This document shows positions 12,315 to 27,300 of a DNA stretch of 64,000 nucleotides, one piece after another. Numbering within the stretch: position 1 is the stretch's first letter; the number at the start of each line of letters is the position of its first letter. The stretch comes from Blattamonas nauphoetae (lineage: Eukaryota; Preaxostyla; Oxymonadida), in the NCBI GenBank assembly GCA_033064195.1, contig JARBJD010000010.1:248001-312000 (forward strand), read 5' to 3'. The translations under genes and the position numbers were made by a program. The notes below the pieces were generated by a model. That model made no database searches and had not been told where the DNA came from. It worked only from the letters and a program-made list of their open reading frames with translations.

Positions 12315-15300
12315 TCACGATGGAATAAGAACAGAAGGTCGGAGCGAAGAATCGAAATAGGGTATAGATATATGGAACAGAGGGTTCTGTAATTCTGGTG
12401 TATCATCCCTTCCATCTTCAACAACACATTCAACTCCAGCAAACTGGGTAGGACCAGTTCCAAAGTTGACCGATAGATGCAATTTTGAGTTTGCTTGTCC
12501 ATGGTAATCCGCTCCTCGATTCCGGTGATGAGCTTGGTTCTTAATTGTACACGTCATCCTGACAACAGGGAGCCCGAAGGAATTGATCATGAGACCCAAT
12601 TGGGAATGAGAGAGGACTGCAATTGAATCTGGCTGGTTAACTGAGGTCAATGCCTTGCTGTTGTTCTGGATGAAGTGTGCATACAACATGGGAATTCTGA
12701 ATGAGTTGGAGCTAAATGTTCTGCCCTTCGAAACGAGTGTGTTGGATCCGTGTGTATAGAGAATATTGAGTGGTGATTGGATGAACAAGCCATTGAGGTA
12801 GAAAGAATCCGAAGCCAGCTCTTTTGAGAGCAGGATCGACGAGAGAGAATGATAGTTTGTTGGAGCGAGACTCAGAATAACGTCCACAAACGAAAAGCGA
12901 CGGATCAACAAGCGCTTCCCGTGGTACACGTATGGCTGTGGGTGTGCACCCGCTCGATGCGATGATGTAATTGTCTGAGAACCAAGCTCAATCTGTGCCC
13001 CACTGCTTTCGCTCCGAGAAAACTTCCACATGTCAACCAGCTTGCTCGCAAACAATTTTCTTCTCTCTTGGTCTGATTGGCTGGTGGGATGTGACGTTTG
13101 TGAATGATGACTTCGTTGGAAGGAGAAGCTCATTTCACTTCCAACAGATTTTCTGTGCGATGACTTTGCGAGAGCTTGTTGGTATTCGATTTCATGCAAG
13201 GCTTCGTTCATCAGATCAATGTTGAGTTTGGCAGTGAACTCGATTCGTTTGGTCATCAGGAAAGTATCTGGATGAAACAGGAGAGACAGATCAAGAAGTA
13301 AGCGTTTCCCGACAATTGTCCCCTCAGTTCGACCAACCACGGTGACCAATTGGGATGAGTCCAAGTTGAATGTGTGCAGTGAAGGAGCAAAAGAGAAAAG
13401 CTGGTTCCATTGTCGAGAGACGAGAACCATCCTGTTCAACCATTGGTGGACAAGAGGCAGCTTGGAGGAAGAAATCGGAGAATGAGCGATTGCGAGCGCA
13501 GTGGGAGCAAGGGTTACCCACTGAAGTGGGACGAGTCCGTGTGAAAGGTGATCCCAATATTGGATGAAGGATGGGGAAGACGAATGGACCGAGAAGAGTT
13601 GGTCGCACGGGTAAGCACGGTTCACAGTGAACGAATATGATGCGTCTCGTGTGTAAGATGAAGCAGAGTGGGTCTTGGGCAGACCAGGCATGGCAATTGA
13701 TGGGAGATGAGACATGAAAGCTTCGATTCGGCTGACGATGAGGTTGTAGTTCAACAACTCCAAAAAGGCCATGACGCAATACGATGGGAGAATCTTGTCA
13801 CTCATGTAGATCGAGTGAATTGCTTTTCGAATCACCATAATGTTGAATGAACTATCTCCAATGAACATGTTGATCTCTTTGCACATAAAATTCACCAAAA
13901 TTGGATTGAAAACAACTCGTTGGGCCATAACAGTGGTCGACATTCGACATTTCGGAGTCGTTGCGGAATTTGAATTCGACATGATGTGGAATTTGCCTCT
14001 AATCTCGTCTTTCCTGATCCCAATCTCATGATTAGCTGTGTCCACGAGGACATGTGTCTCCGGACATTCCAAGAATGGGGTAAACGTCACTTCGAGGCCA
14101 ATGATATCTTTGAAAATCCTATCGGTGACAGTGGAATCGTGTATTGCTTGAGGAATGTGCATAAATAGATCATCGATGAAAGATTGAGAATTGTGGATGT
14201 TAATGCTCGACGAAGTAGCTGCTGTGATGATCTGATAAAGAGAATGGGGAAATCCGTCCTGCGAGGGAAGTGGAATGTCTGGGTAGATGGTGACAGCTCT
14301 GTCGTTAAAGAGCTGATCAGTTGAAAGGAGCATTCTGAGAAGAGACGACAGTCTTTTTTGTGAGAACCGGTTCAGTAGGAGTGGGTAAACACGATGCAAG
14401 ATATTGTCTTCTAACACGGGAAGGATCCAGAGATCAGGTGTCCCTACCCCTCTGGATCTTGGTGTTGAGGAAGACGTCGCCGGATAAAAGAGAGGAGTGG
14501 TGAGAATGTTCAGAAGGTCTTGATTGGTGCGATTGCTTATCAGAAATTGTGGTTGATTGGAAGACATCTCAAGGATGTGGCACATGACAGTGAAAAACGA
14601 GTTGAGAAGACTGACACAGACGATGAGGTGGATGAGGCTTCTGTGTGTGAGACTATCTTTCTTGGCACCTGGTTCGTAATATTTGGTGAGCCGGGTGATG
14701 TCTTTTCCAGAGACTTTGATGGCATTGAGCGCCAATGTCGAGATGAATTGTGTTCTAAATGACTCTGGGATAAGAATGACTGCACGAATCGATCCGCTAA
14801 CCACCGACTGAGAAAGGGCATTGAGCGGTGTAGACCTTGGTGAGTGTGTCATCGAACTTGTGAGGATCCATAGGTAATTCGTTTTGTCCAGAGTGTGCTT
14901 GCTGCGTGTGATGAAGTTAGTTTCGATCCATTCCGACAGACGTTCAGTGAACAATGACTGAGCCTGATCAAGTCCATCAATGACAATCCAATCATCTGTT
15001 TTAAGTGCATTATCGAGGATATGCTTGGAGATTTCCCAGACGCTGTCGACAATGTCAACTGAGCTGTTCCAATAATCTTCGTCAAGGAGTCTCTCACGCC
15101 TTTCCTTCAGAACTCCACTGATCACAGCAACGACATCGAAGACATAGACACTCATGCTTTCCTTCCGAGCGATTATCTCAATCATCTTGATGGCCTCGTC
15201 TTCAGACAGACTGTCCAGTGCCTTTCCATGTTGCAGAAGAAGCAAATAGACACGGTTCTTTCGTCGCTGTGAGGCTGAATGACGACTCAAAACCAATTCG

Positions 15301-18300
15301 TTAAACACGGTCTGGAGGGTCTTAATTTGGCGATCTTTGAATACTGTCTCGAAGCCAATAAAAGGCGATTGTGAGAGGTGATACTGAATTAGCTCCATGC
15401 AATGTTCGGGTTTCACTGCATGAAAGAAGAGGAGTCGATCAAGAATGTTTAGTTCGTTCATGTGTGCATTTGGGAAGGGCTTCAAGTGTGGGATTGCATC
15501 CGTAAACCAGTTGCACCAGATGAACTGACGATAAGAATGATCGGCAATGATTGTTTGGTGTTCAGAGACAGAATTCTCGTGTTCGAATGTGGTTTTGCTC
15601 TCCTGTGACTGATTCTGAAGAACATCGGACGACGTTGTGAGAACTTCTGTTGATTCGAACGGATGAAAGTCTGAATCGGTTTTGATGAGTGAACGGTTGT
15701 CAGTCTTATCTTTTCCTCTTTTTTGTTTCATGATCGTCATGATTCGTTCGGCTTTGTCATTTCGTGTCGAATCATGGAAGAGGATGGAATCTGCTTTTGT
15801 TCCAGACAGCGCAGACGAATTCCCATAACGTGAATCTTTAAAGATTGTCAATGCAGTCTCCTTGTCAAGAGAATTTTGGACAGATCCGAGTGTAACGTGT
15901 CCCATTGATCCAGCCGAAGTCTTCGACAGGGGTGGATTGAGGAGACTGCGCAACACATCATCCGGGTCGGGATACGTGTGAGGGAGTTTATCAATGGCCA
16001 TGAAGATGGCTGACAAACCGTCGGAGAGATCCAAGATGAATGGACGATACTTTGGGCAGATGGCAGCGAGTGTGAAAATGTTCTTCCAATTTTGAGTTGA
16101 AAGCCACACCGGGGCGGGGTTCACTGGCATCAAACCAGCTGCTTGCAAGATTCCAGACTCCAGTGGGAGGAAGAGTTGGACGAGCTCGATGACAAAAATG
16201 GATCGTGGTTCGAGCGAAATTGTTGTTTGAATATGTTCCATTTGAAGGGCAGAATCGAGATCGTGGACTACGAAAGTGTGTGGGAAGGTGTAGATCATGT
16301 ATTCCATCTGAGAGAAGCCACGTTTTGTTCCGAGGTCCAATCTGCAGCTCAGATGGAAGAGAAGTGTGGTATAATCGTCACTGTTCGCAGTGTCTTGTTG
16401 GATCAAAGAGAGGAAGAAATGGTTCATTGACTGGAGGATCTTCACTTTCATTGTTTTCGGGAACGAGAAAAAAGCTCGATTCTTGTTCGTCTGGTTGTCG
16501 CCTGTGAGATTGGTGGCGTGAAGCTTTCTGGAGAGGTGAGGAATGGAGTGGTTCGATGAGAGCCCAATGTCATGTGAATACCGCGCAGACGATGGAACAG
16601 TTGCATCTAACTCATCGTCCGGCAACGGGAGGATCTGCGGATTTGGGAGACCAGCATTGGATCTTTCGGACAACGACGATGTTGAGCCAGTTTCCGCAGG
16701 ATGGATGAGGAGCTGCCGAGTTTGAGTTTTCACCTCAATTTTGGCTGAATCGAGGGCAAGATAGACCTGAGCGAGGAAAAGGTGGAGAATGTCCAGAAAT
16801 GTGAGTTTGTTCCAGAACGCAGGTGTGTTTTGGGAGAATGGCGCAAAATGCGATCGAAGATAGCCAAACGCGAAGATGGACATGAACTCGACGAAGGGTT
16901 GGATGTTGTTGTCCTCCCATTCTCGGCAGAATGAATACCAGTCGAGCTGTTCGTCGTATTTCCGTCTTGAATTGCGCTCTGCATCAATCACTGCGACAAG
17001 CGCATTAACTTCGTGGGTAGTTCGATCGTTTGTTGAATCCTGGTAAAGACTCGTGAGGCGTGACATCACCTCGGGAACATTCAAGCTCGACATGTAATCC
17101 TCAACATCGGGATCGCCCTGTTCGCTGCGAGGAGTCTGTTCATGAGCGACTGACAGGTTTGCTGATGCCTCACGGTGAAGAAAGGAGGGAATGTTGGAAT
17201 CGTCTTCACTCAGTGGGGAGTGTCGCACTGGAGCACTTTCAAGAGCCATCGTGTGCATGTCGTGAGATATTTCGGAGAAGTCCGTACCATCATTGTTGTT
17301 GAAAGGGAGATTAACGAAAGACGACGTTCCTGAGAACGGAGAATACGGAGCGATTGTTGGGAATTGGTCTTGATGAGGAAGTGTGTCGGTGGGAGAGCGA
17401 TCAAAACCGAGTGATTGATGTGAACTCTGGGGAAGCATAGCCTTGAGATGTTCATCCAGCAACTCTTCAAAATGTGTTGAAGGAGGAAGATGAATGGTCG
17501 AACAATGCTTCGAACGAGGGAGAGTGAGGAATTTGAACAAGGTCTGATCCCCGAGGATCTGGAGCTTCGCTAAAAGTATGTTCAGACTGGCAGCCCGTTC
17601 TTTCTCACAATTGTGAAGAAGAGCAATGCTGGAAAGCGGGATTGAATCGCTGATTTGATTTGCAGATCCTTCGGTGAGTGTGCGGATGTCGCTTGAAACT
17701 CGCTGTGAGACATAATGGTGGGCTTGTTCCTGAAATATGGACTCCGTCGGGACAACTGGGATCATGTCAACTACCTCAGTCCATTTCCCCTCGAAAGTCG
17801 CAGTGGAGAGCTTCGATCCGATCAGAATAATCTCCAGGCTTCGTGGAACGTTGATCATTTTGGCTGGGAATTTCGAAAGAAGGTCGATCTTTGGAGTTGG
17901 AATCTGCATTGACAGATTGGAAGATGTTTCTGATCTCCCAATCAATTCAATTTGGTTGTATTTGGCGATTAGATAATTCCGCAGAAACGTCAAAAGAGTC
18001 TCTGAGATTGTCTGGTCGCTGACATCAGTTAGAAAGAGAACAGCTTGGAGAGAGGATTTCCCTGGCTGGCTTGTCGTGGACAGGAAAGACGCTTGCCTCG
18101 ACAATGGTGCTCTTCTTCCTTCCAGCCGTTTGGACGCGACAGTTGAGTACGCACCCGGCTGAGAGTTCTGTCGGTCCAGAGCCGTTCGATGGGTCTTGCT
18201 GAGAGTGTTCAGCAATGTCCCAATTTTCTCGAGAGCTTCTGAATCATTCAACGAAATTACGTTTGGGGATGATTCTGGATTCCGAATTCCAAAACACCTG

Positions 18301-21300
18301 TAAAGATGAGAAGGCGGTGAATTTGAGCCGTTCAGTGGTGTGATGATCGAGAAAGGATCCAAGATGAATGGAAGGCGAGGATGCACATGATACTTGGTCG
18401 ATTGATGAAGGGAATTCTGAATGCGAGAAAAGATGTACCCATTTGTCATCATCAGCTGGAGCAGAACCTCCAAGAGAGTCCGTTTGTTTCCAGAAAAAAG
18501 GAGATGGCTTGTTTTGGGAACCGCAAAGTCTGAAGAATTCCGAGGGTAGAAATAGTTGGTCGGGCTGCCGTCAAAAACATATCGTCGCACATCTGAATTG
18601 GATGCGAACGAGGCCGCATCCGAAAAACGAGACAGAGTACGGTTTACTGGACCCATAGAGATGGTTGGAATGATCGAGATGGGGACGTGATGGGCTGTGA
18701 TCAAGTCTGGAAGGGACGTACTGTCGACAGTTTTGAGGTGTATGTTCTTCTCCTCCTTGGAACGTCCATACTCCGACATGGAAAAATTGAAACTTCGCTC
18801 TTTGTCGAGATGCAATCTGTGAAAGATGCTTTCCTCGCTGACAACAAGAACGACCATCAACGGGTCGAATCCTTCTGAGTGCTTGATACTCAGATCGTCC
18901 AAGATCGGGACAACGACGTCCTTGAGGAGGATCTTCCGCTGTTCAACGGTGAGCTGTGAAAAGAGAGACAAATACGAAGCAACAAGGATTGAATCTCCAA
19001 TCACCCAGTTCAGGATGTGCTTGTTGTTTTCGATTTCTTCTTTGAAGAGACCGAGTTCTGTTTCGAGACTGCTGAGGATCGACTCGGCTTGTTTCAACTC
19101 CATCATCGAATTGGCAATGACTGATGTCTGAAGATTGGAATTAAGCTGACTGTGGAGAGTGGCTTCGATGTTTGCTTTTTCCTGGAGGAGATCTTCCATC
19201 TGAGTTGTGATGTATTGCTTTCTGTTCTTGTTCACAATTTTACTGATTCCTTCGAGAACAAGGAGCTTTTCTTCCCCGTTCAGTTCGTTCATTTGAATGC
19301 GAATTGAGACAAGGTTGACAATAAAATCGTACAGTTCGGGGAGTAGTGGTGGTTGTGTTGGGAAGATTGTCCGGAGGACAGTCTTTTGGAGTGTTTCGTG
19401 GAGAGAGATAGCCTTTGAGAGTGGGATGGCGAAGATATCAAGATTCCAAAGTGATTGAATGATTTCTGTCGACGTGTGAGAAAAGATATCGTGTGATGTT
19501 GAGTCTGGGTAGAGAAGATCATTCAAGATGATATTGATTTGTACAACCTCCGAGACTGACACAAATGAACGAAGGAGATCGATGGAAGATGGTGAGAGAC
19601 TCTGAAGAAAAGTGGTCATCACAGCAATTTTAGAGTTCATTTGGTTGACGTTTACAGACGGTGATGTTTCGTTTGTGGTTGAGGGACCGGCAGATGGATA
19701 CAGAGCAGTGTCTTTCTGGATGAGATTGATTGATTCTTCGATTTGAAGCAACCGGTCTTGGAGATGTTGTTCGAGGGACGAGACGTGGAGGCTCATGGTT
19801 GTCTGAGTCAGAAATTGTTGAAGTTGTTCTGTCTTTTGTTGAAAAACTTCGGCTGTTGTGATTGTTGAGTTGAGAGCTTCCAGCTTTGAAGAGAAGCTTT
19901 GAACAGCTCGAACAAGGAAGTGTGCAAAAAACTGCATGAATGACACGACTCGGATATAAGACAGGGGGGTGATGGCGAGTGAGCCAGACGCGTTGTCTTC
20001 TCCCAGAAATCCAAATGATGTGTGGCGCAATTCAATGTGGCTGATGTGATGTGAGTAACACTGAATGATCTGAGATATCGCAATGACGATCTGTTCGTGA
20101 ATGGATAGTTGAGGTTTGTGATGTGCTGATTCGAAATTTCGAGGATTTTGGTAACCTTGTTCACTTAAAGATTTATTGAGGAGCTGCTGCTGGTTGGCGA
20201 TGAATTCCGGGATGGTACTCAAAACTGGCGATATTATGGCATCCACCATCGACTTCAGAGATTCGTGGTGATGGAAGGGTGGTGTCAGACGCTTGGCAAC
20301 TTGGAAAGTGGGTCCAAAGAAAGAATGGGCATCGTCTTCAGAGATGTCTCGAAGGATGAACACAAGCCTGGTATGTTCTGAAGCGTACCGAAACAGGCCT
20401 GTGATTTGGAGAGGATTGTAGGAGAGTCCACGTTCAGCAAGAGCTTCGGACATCCGTCGGTAGAAGTACAGGCAAAGTGCTGTCCAATCTGTCTCCAAAC
20501 AACTGTTTTCATACTCTTCTGAAGCCGAAATAAGATCTGCAGGGACGGGGTATGGCGCGAGTCCAAAGAGAAATATGTAATGGAGGAGAATCGCGACGTT
20601 CCGGAACGACAAATCTGTCTTTCCGATGGCGACTGTATAGTATTGGAGGAGCTCTTTTTGCCTTCGTTTGTTTGGAACAAAGTAATCAACAGTCTTTTGA
20701 GTGAAATAAGAAGTTTTGGGTGGTTCGTGCTTTGCCTCAAAAGTGTAAGGGCAGATTGGTCTTGATTTTCCGCTCTCAAGTTCCATGTCATTGAGATTTT
20801 GAGTGAGGCGTCCAAGTTCTCTCTTGAGTGAAGAAAGCCCTGTGTCGACCAGGAAAACCGTGAGAATATCGATGAACGATATGAGAGACTGGTGAGTGGA
20901 AGGGAATGTTGCCATTTGAAGTCCTCTGTTCAAAAGCTGTGTTCCTGCGCGGATGAAATCACTCCATGTTCCAGATTCGTTATCGAAACAGAACAATGGA
21001 TGGGCTGTACTCACCAAGTCTTCAAGATTCTGATGGATGCCCGCTTGATAGAACGGGCTCTTGCTGAGGAACGAGAAGGCCAGCGTGGCAGGAGATGCGA
21101 GAGTACCCTGACGGAGTGAACACTCGTAAAATCGTGCTGACATTTCGTCCAACTCATCCTGTGAGCATAGAGCTGGTTTGAACTCTTTCGACTCGGAGAT
21201 TGATTGAAAAATGGCGCCAGGACTGTCAACTGACCGTTGGTTGCTCTCGACCTCGATTTTGGCTGTGGCCTGTTCTGTTTGAGCTTTGGTTTGAAAGAAA

Positions 21301-24300
21301 GCTTTGTGGATGAGATGGATTGTCTGGATGGTCGAGTTGGCCTGGTGTTTGGTTGGTTGAGTTCGCGAATAGATTCGCTCCGCTTCCCATTTCCACAATT
21401 GACCCCAATTCTGCAAAGTTGTGTATACACTTTGGTCAGCATTGGTGAGGACGGTCAGGAACTCATTGAAATTGTCGATTGTTGGACGGCTGATCCCGAA
21501 GTCGTTGGAATCAAGTGTTATGTGGAGATAGATTGATACTGGGATGATGATTGCATGGAAATGTGCCTTCCAATTGACTGTTTGAGTCATGGAAAGACCT
21601 TGGAAGCGCATTCGAGATTCCTGACTCTCTGCTAGGGAACTGCAATTCCAGATGTACTCGGCCAGAGACACATAATCTGCAATCTGTGGGAGAGCTTGGA
21701 AGAGAACAGTCCAATTCATGGCAAAGGAGAGGTTCTCTGCTGAAGAAAAGAAGGTCGAGTCTGAGGCCTCTATCAGAGTGGGGTTGTTCCCATCAATCCT
21801 GTACACCTTTCCCTCTGATGTTGCCAGCGTTTTTCGAGAGAGGATCTGAAAAAGACGGTAGAGTCCTTCCGAGTGTTGGTTGGCCTGGGCAAGATCGTTT
21901 CGGTTGTTGTTCGGCGAAACAAGGACATGGTATGCCACGTGAGGACACTTCGGGATCATGACATCGTCTCCAAAAGTGTGGAAAGTGCTCTTGAATGATT
22001 CCAGAGCACACGGACCTAACGATGCGTAGTCCATGTAGACGTGTTTCGTGACATGGCGCTGGAATGGACAGAGGTGATGTGATGCTGACGATAATGTGTG
22101 AGAGGAGAGTGTGGACTGCATCCCACTACATTGGGAAACAGTTGTCATAATCTGACAGTAGTGATGTGAGATGGGAATGGCGTCGATCATGCTCGAGTTC
22201 AGGAGGAGAACTGGCCTCCACATGAACGAAGAGAAGACTGTTGGGAGGATGAGTTGAGAGAACGGAGCAAAATTGGACATTATGCCAAATTGTTTGACGT
22301 ACCTGCTGGCGGTGATTCCCATGAGCGCGTGGTCTTCTGGAATTGAACACATGCGGGCAAAGTTCTTTTCAACAGGATCAGGCACGCAGTCGAAGACGGA
22401 AGTGTTCTTGAAGAAGAGAACGTCCGACGAAAAAGTGTTTTTTATCCACCGATCGATGTCAGTTTTTGTCATGATGTCGTGTTGTTTGTGTTGGTCCGAT
22501 TCAGATTGCTCATAAATGACGTTCTTGAGATACGATTGGGTTTCCTCGAGGTGGTATTCCGAAGATTGATCAGACGAGACATGGTGGCCCATCCACGTTG
22601 TGTACCAATCGTTGAATTCGGTCACAGAGATCGATGACTGATACGACATCTGGAAGAAGAACCCGATCAACAGTGCGTAAACAACAAAGAGCTTCATGAG
22701 TGTCATGTCGATAGGCGTGCAGATGTGGATAGAGTGCAGTTGCACCATCGCTGAGAGCATTGTTGTGACTGTCTGAGCACATCCAATCGCGTTAATTCGT
22801 GTGTTTGAGGAATGATTGATTGTGTCTTCTGAGCTGTGGAGAAACTGGAGGACTTTGGACGTTGACGACGTTAAGAAGAGAAGCGAGGCGTTCAAAACCT
22901 CTTTTCCGACGTATTTTGTGACCGAACGGATCCAGCCCGAATAGTGCCAGCCAATCACTGTTGGAACTGAGAAGTTGACAGTGCAGATCGTCGTGGTGGT
23001 GATGAGATGGTATGGGAGATTCACAATGAACGACGGTGTGTTGATGATGAGTTTCGAATGTGGGGGAAGGATGATGCTCTCGCCATCTGCAAACTGAAGA
23101 AACAGACATTCGCCGAGCGAGGAAATGTGGGACCCCGCATACCTTTCAAGAGGAAAGGACGATTCTGCAGCACAAATTGCATCCAAATGGAGGATGATCC
23201 AAATTGGATTCCCGAAACATCTCTTCTGCTGTGTGAAATATTGATGTTCGCTCTGGTTGTCTGTGTGTTCGAATGAGTTGAGGAGATGGTTCCCAAAAAC
23301 AGAATGAAGCGGCTCGCGGACATCAATCCTATCTCGAGTCGCATCAGAGAGCCGTTTGTATTTCAGTGATTGAAGAGTGCGAAGGACTGTGTTTCGGAAT
23401 ATGTTCATGTTGGACTTGACATCCTGATGGGGGTTGAGGCCGTACTTGTTAATGCAGACGTCAACGATGGCAATGTGGGCATTGATTTCGGCTTCAAAAA
23501 ACGACTTCACAGCACGGATGATGGTGGTCTTCCCTGATCCCGCATACCCGTTGAGGACAATCTGCGACGAGGTCCGAAGAGTGTCGAAGGCCGCCACCGA
23601 CGAGTGGAGGAAGACGGTATCGTTTGTGAGCTGGTTCTGGATGATGAATGCCTGCAGTTTGTCTGTGAAGTGGGAGGCGTGATTATACTTCAGAGAGATT
23701 GCATTGTGATCGTCTCTTTCCGTTTGGCGCGAGGAGACACTGATATACATCGTTTCAAACTGGTTGCCAAGTCTGTTTTCGAGAATTTTCCCAATTGAGT
23801 GTTGGTCAAGTGGTGATGGGAAGAATGAGCTGATGATGTTGTTAAATGTGTCCATGGTCGAGGGAACAGCAGTGGATTCTTTTGTTTTGGATGACAAGTG
23901 AGCCAATTTGAGGAATCCGATCGAAGAAACCATATCGTAGAGTTCGGTGATCGTATCAAAGAGAGTATGCTTGAGTGCCTTCTCCTCCATGATGGTGTGG
24001 ATCTGGAAAATGATGTCTGGAGGAGCAGTGACCTGTGGGAAGAGATTTGGGATGGAATAGAAGAGTGGGTAGTGCAGGAGGACTTGGTAGTTGTGGATCG
24101 AGAGGGGGTCTGGGCGTGTTTGTGTGTTGATGGTGTCGTCCTTCACTTCCTGAATCTCGTTCCGAAGATATTTCCCGGCGAGTTGGGCAAGCTTTTGGAG
24201 AAAAGAGAACGAATGGACGTATGTTGATGTTTGTGTCCCATCTTCTGCGACGGTGTAGTGCAAGAATTGGATTAAAGCATCCAGGCACTGTATGGTCCGG

Positions 24301-27300
24301 GCAGAGAGTTCACTGGCGATGCAGAATCCTTCTTCGAGGAGGAATGATTGGAGGCATTCTGTTGGGTCTAACTGTGGAACGGTCATGCAACGGAACACGA
24401 GATCCAGTCTGTCTGGGATGTGTCCGTTGAAGGACTGGTCCACAACAAATGTTCCCAGCACACAAGATGGAGCGAGTGGGACTCTAACCAAGGCTTTCAA
24501 TTCAGACATTTCGAAGAGAAGAGAACCTTCTGGATGTTGGCGTGCAGACTTCTTGAATGTTTGTATTTTTTGGAGCATCTCCACCACAAGTCTGCGAACC
24601 GACGGTTCCAGGAGTTCAAGATGGTCGAGGACAAGGACTCGCCCAGACACAAAGGACGAGAACAGCTTCTCCCTGATCAACTGTGGGGTGTGGAGGGGCG
24701 AGCATGTGAAGCATTCTGGAGAGACTCCCAGTCGAATGAAGATATCTCGATAAGTCGCCTCGGCGGTGGAAAATGATGCCTCCTCTGGGAAGAGGCAAGG
24801 CCCGACCACGGAGTGGGTTGAGTTGGCATCGACAAGAGCACACCGGAGTGCAGCTACGAGGGAGTAGGTTGATCGCATCAGTGGAAACGATGGGAGTGCT
24901 TTGAGCCCCGGAAACCAATCCCAAGCGTGAGGAACAATCTCCCAGTCTTCGTTTTGATCAAGAGAGATGTCGGATTCCGGGAGGATGTGAACGGGGATGG
25001 TGGAATTTGGATTAAGTTGGATGTGGGTTTCTCGTTGGCAGACTTTGACGAGGGAGACGGAGAGAGATTGGTCCGCAGATTTCATCTCTCGCTTGATACT
25101 GTCGATGTCGTCTTGAGGAGGAGGCGGGACGAGACGGTTCACAGTTTCTTCTTTTGTCGACTCAACAAGGCCAAGTTCGACGAATGCCGACTTGAAAGTG
25201 TCCAGTGTTGTGTAATACCCGACCACCACTCGAATGAGCGATGATATCAGCCCACGGAAGAAGTCGTCCGTCTCAGACACTTGCCATGTCCCTGTTGCCG
25301 ACGGAAAGAGTTCCTCATCATCCTCATCGAGAATGTCCTGGTCGTCCTCGTCCATCGAGCCCTCTTCCAAACCGTAGAAGTCCGAAACAAACTGGCCAGA
25401 CGAGACTGTTTTTGTTAAACGTTCGGCTTCGATTGCTTCAAGTGCCTTCTCAGCTGGATGAGACAGGATGCGGTTTGTGTAAGTCAAAGAACGATTTGTT
25501 TGATAGGTTTTGATGCGATGGAAGATTCTGAAGTTGCTGTCGAAGGTGTTGATGGAACGTTGGACAGACATCAAGAACATCAACACAGAGAGGATCGAGC
25601 TCTCAGCTTGCGAGAACACTAAGATCGCTTCATCAAAACGGTCGTTCTCAATTCTGTCTGACACTGTCCCCATCATCATTCCGTACCACACTTGGATGCA
25701 TAAGAAGAGCGTCTGCGGGGCACATCTGTTCTGCTGATCGAAAGTTTGTGGGATTGTTCGGGAGATCCAGTCAAGGAGGGTGGACTGGGAGAGGTCATTC
25801 CACGAGGCAGTGAATTGCTGCTTCAGTTCAGAGGAGATCTCATCTTGGACCGAACGGAAGACAGAAAGGACATCAACGTCTGAACCCAAACTGAAAGAGA
25901 TGGGGTTGGAAAGTGCGATGATGTGTCGGGAGGCAGAGATGGCGTGCGTGATGGTGCATTCATCCGTCTCCTTGCTGAGGGAATAGAGGACTGTCCCTAC
26001 ACCCGGGATGATTCTAGAAATAACATCTATTCGGACGAGGGACGAAGAAAGCTGACTCAGCGAGCGGGAGGTGTTGATGAGTGTGGACGGGCAGAGGTCC
26101 GCAGGGGCAGCGTCGTCGGATGGGGGTGGGATGCTTCCATACGGGGGAAACAGGAAGATGCTCTCCCGAAGCGAAGTCAGCTGTGAGAGCGTGGACGTGA
26201 CTTCCACAATGTCGGGATCGATGAATGATTGGAGGCTGGACAGCTCAAGAGAGGCAACTCCGAGGAGGCTGAGGAAATTATGGATGGTCTTGCTGACGAC
26301 ACCGAAGCGACGCATCAGGATGTGGTGAAGATCAAAGATAATTTCCTGCACAGCCACGAAACTGTCGAAGAATAGCTTGACACGGGTTAGATAATTCATG
26401 GACAAGTCGAGAATCGGGATCAACTCTTCTGTGTTGGGAAGAGTGAGGATTGCTTGGATGCGAGTGCAATCTGCGGACACCATGTTTCCGAGATATGAAG
26501 TGTCAGTTGTGGTGAAGAATGGAAAAGACGTCGATGGTCGATCAGATCCTAAACTGGTTCCTCTCTGTCCCGACGGAGTGGAGCTGACTAAAGAGAAGGG
26601 CGATCCGTCAAACGACTCATCGCCACTGGGTTTGTCCCACACCCACATACGGTCTGGCTTTGGGATTGTGTTTTGAGAGTAGAATGTCAGGATTTGTTTC
26701 AGATCCTCCCAGAGGAGCGAACGATCGTCGATATTGTTCAGCAGAATCACAAGCTTGTCGTCCATGCTTGTGGTGTATCGTTCGATGAAAATCTTGATGG
26801 GAAGGGTCCCAGCCATCGCCTGAGTGGTTAACTGTGAAGCAGTTGATGGCTGGATGCCGATGTGTGAAAAGACAGTGTTCCAGTCGGTCGAGGAGAGGAT
26901 TTGTTTTTTGAGACGTGAAAGAATCGAAGCGAGGGAATGGAAACGACTGAGACTGTTCTGAAAGACCGACAAAATGTCGGTGTCATTGGGAAGCTCGATC
27001 GTCTTTGTCTCATCCAGCGTGTTGCTGAAGAATGCGATGGTTTCGTCCGAATGCTCAAAGCGGGCCCACTCAATCGGGAGGAGCTTCGACGACACAAACT
27101 GTTGGACTTCGCACACCAGCCTCCAAAGATGCTCGAGATTGGCTAAGAAGATGGAGTACTCGTCGAGAAAAGGATTGGAATCGAGTCTGATCCGTCCGAA
27201 CGATTGCCAAAGAGTGTCGATTTCATCGTACCCTGCGATGAGAGTGTTGAGTCTTTGCCGAAGGGACTGGAGTTGTCCTTGAGCGTGAGAGTGAGAAGCA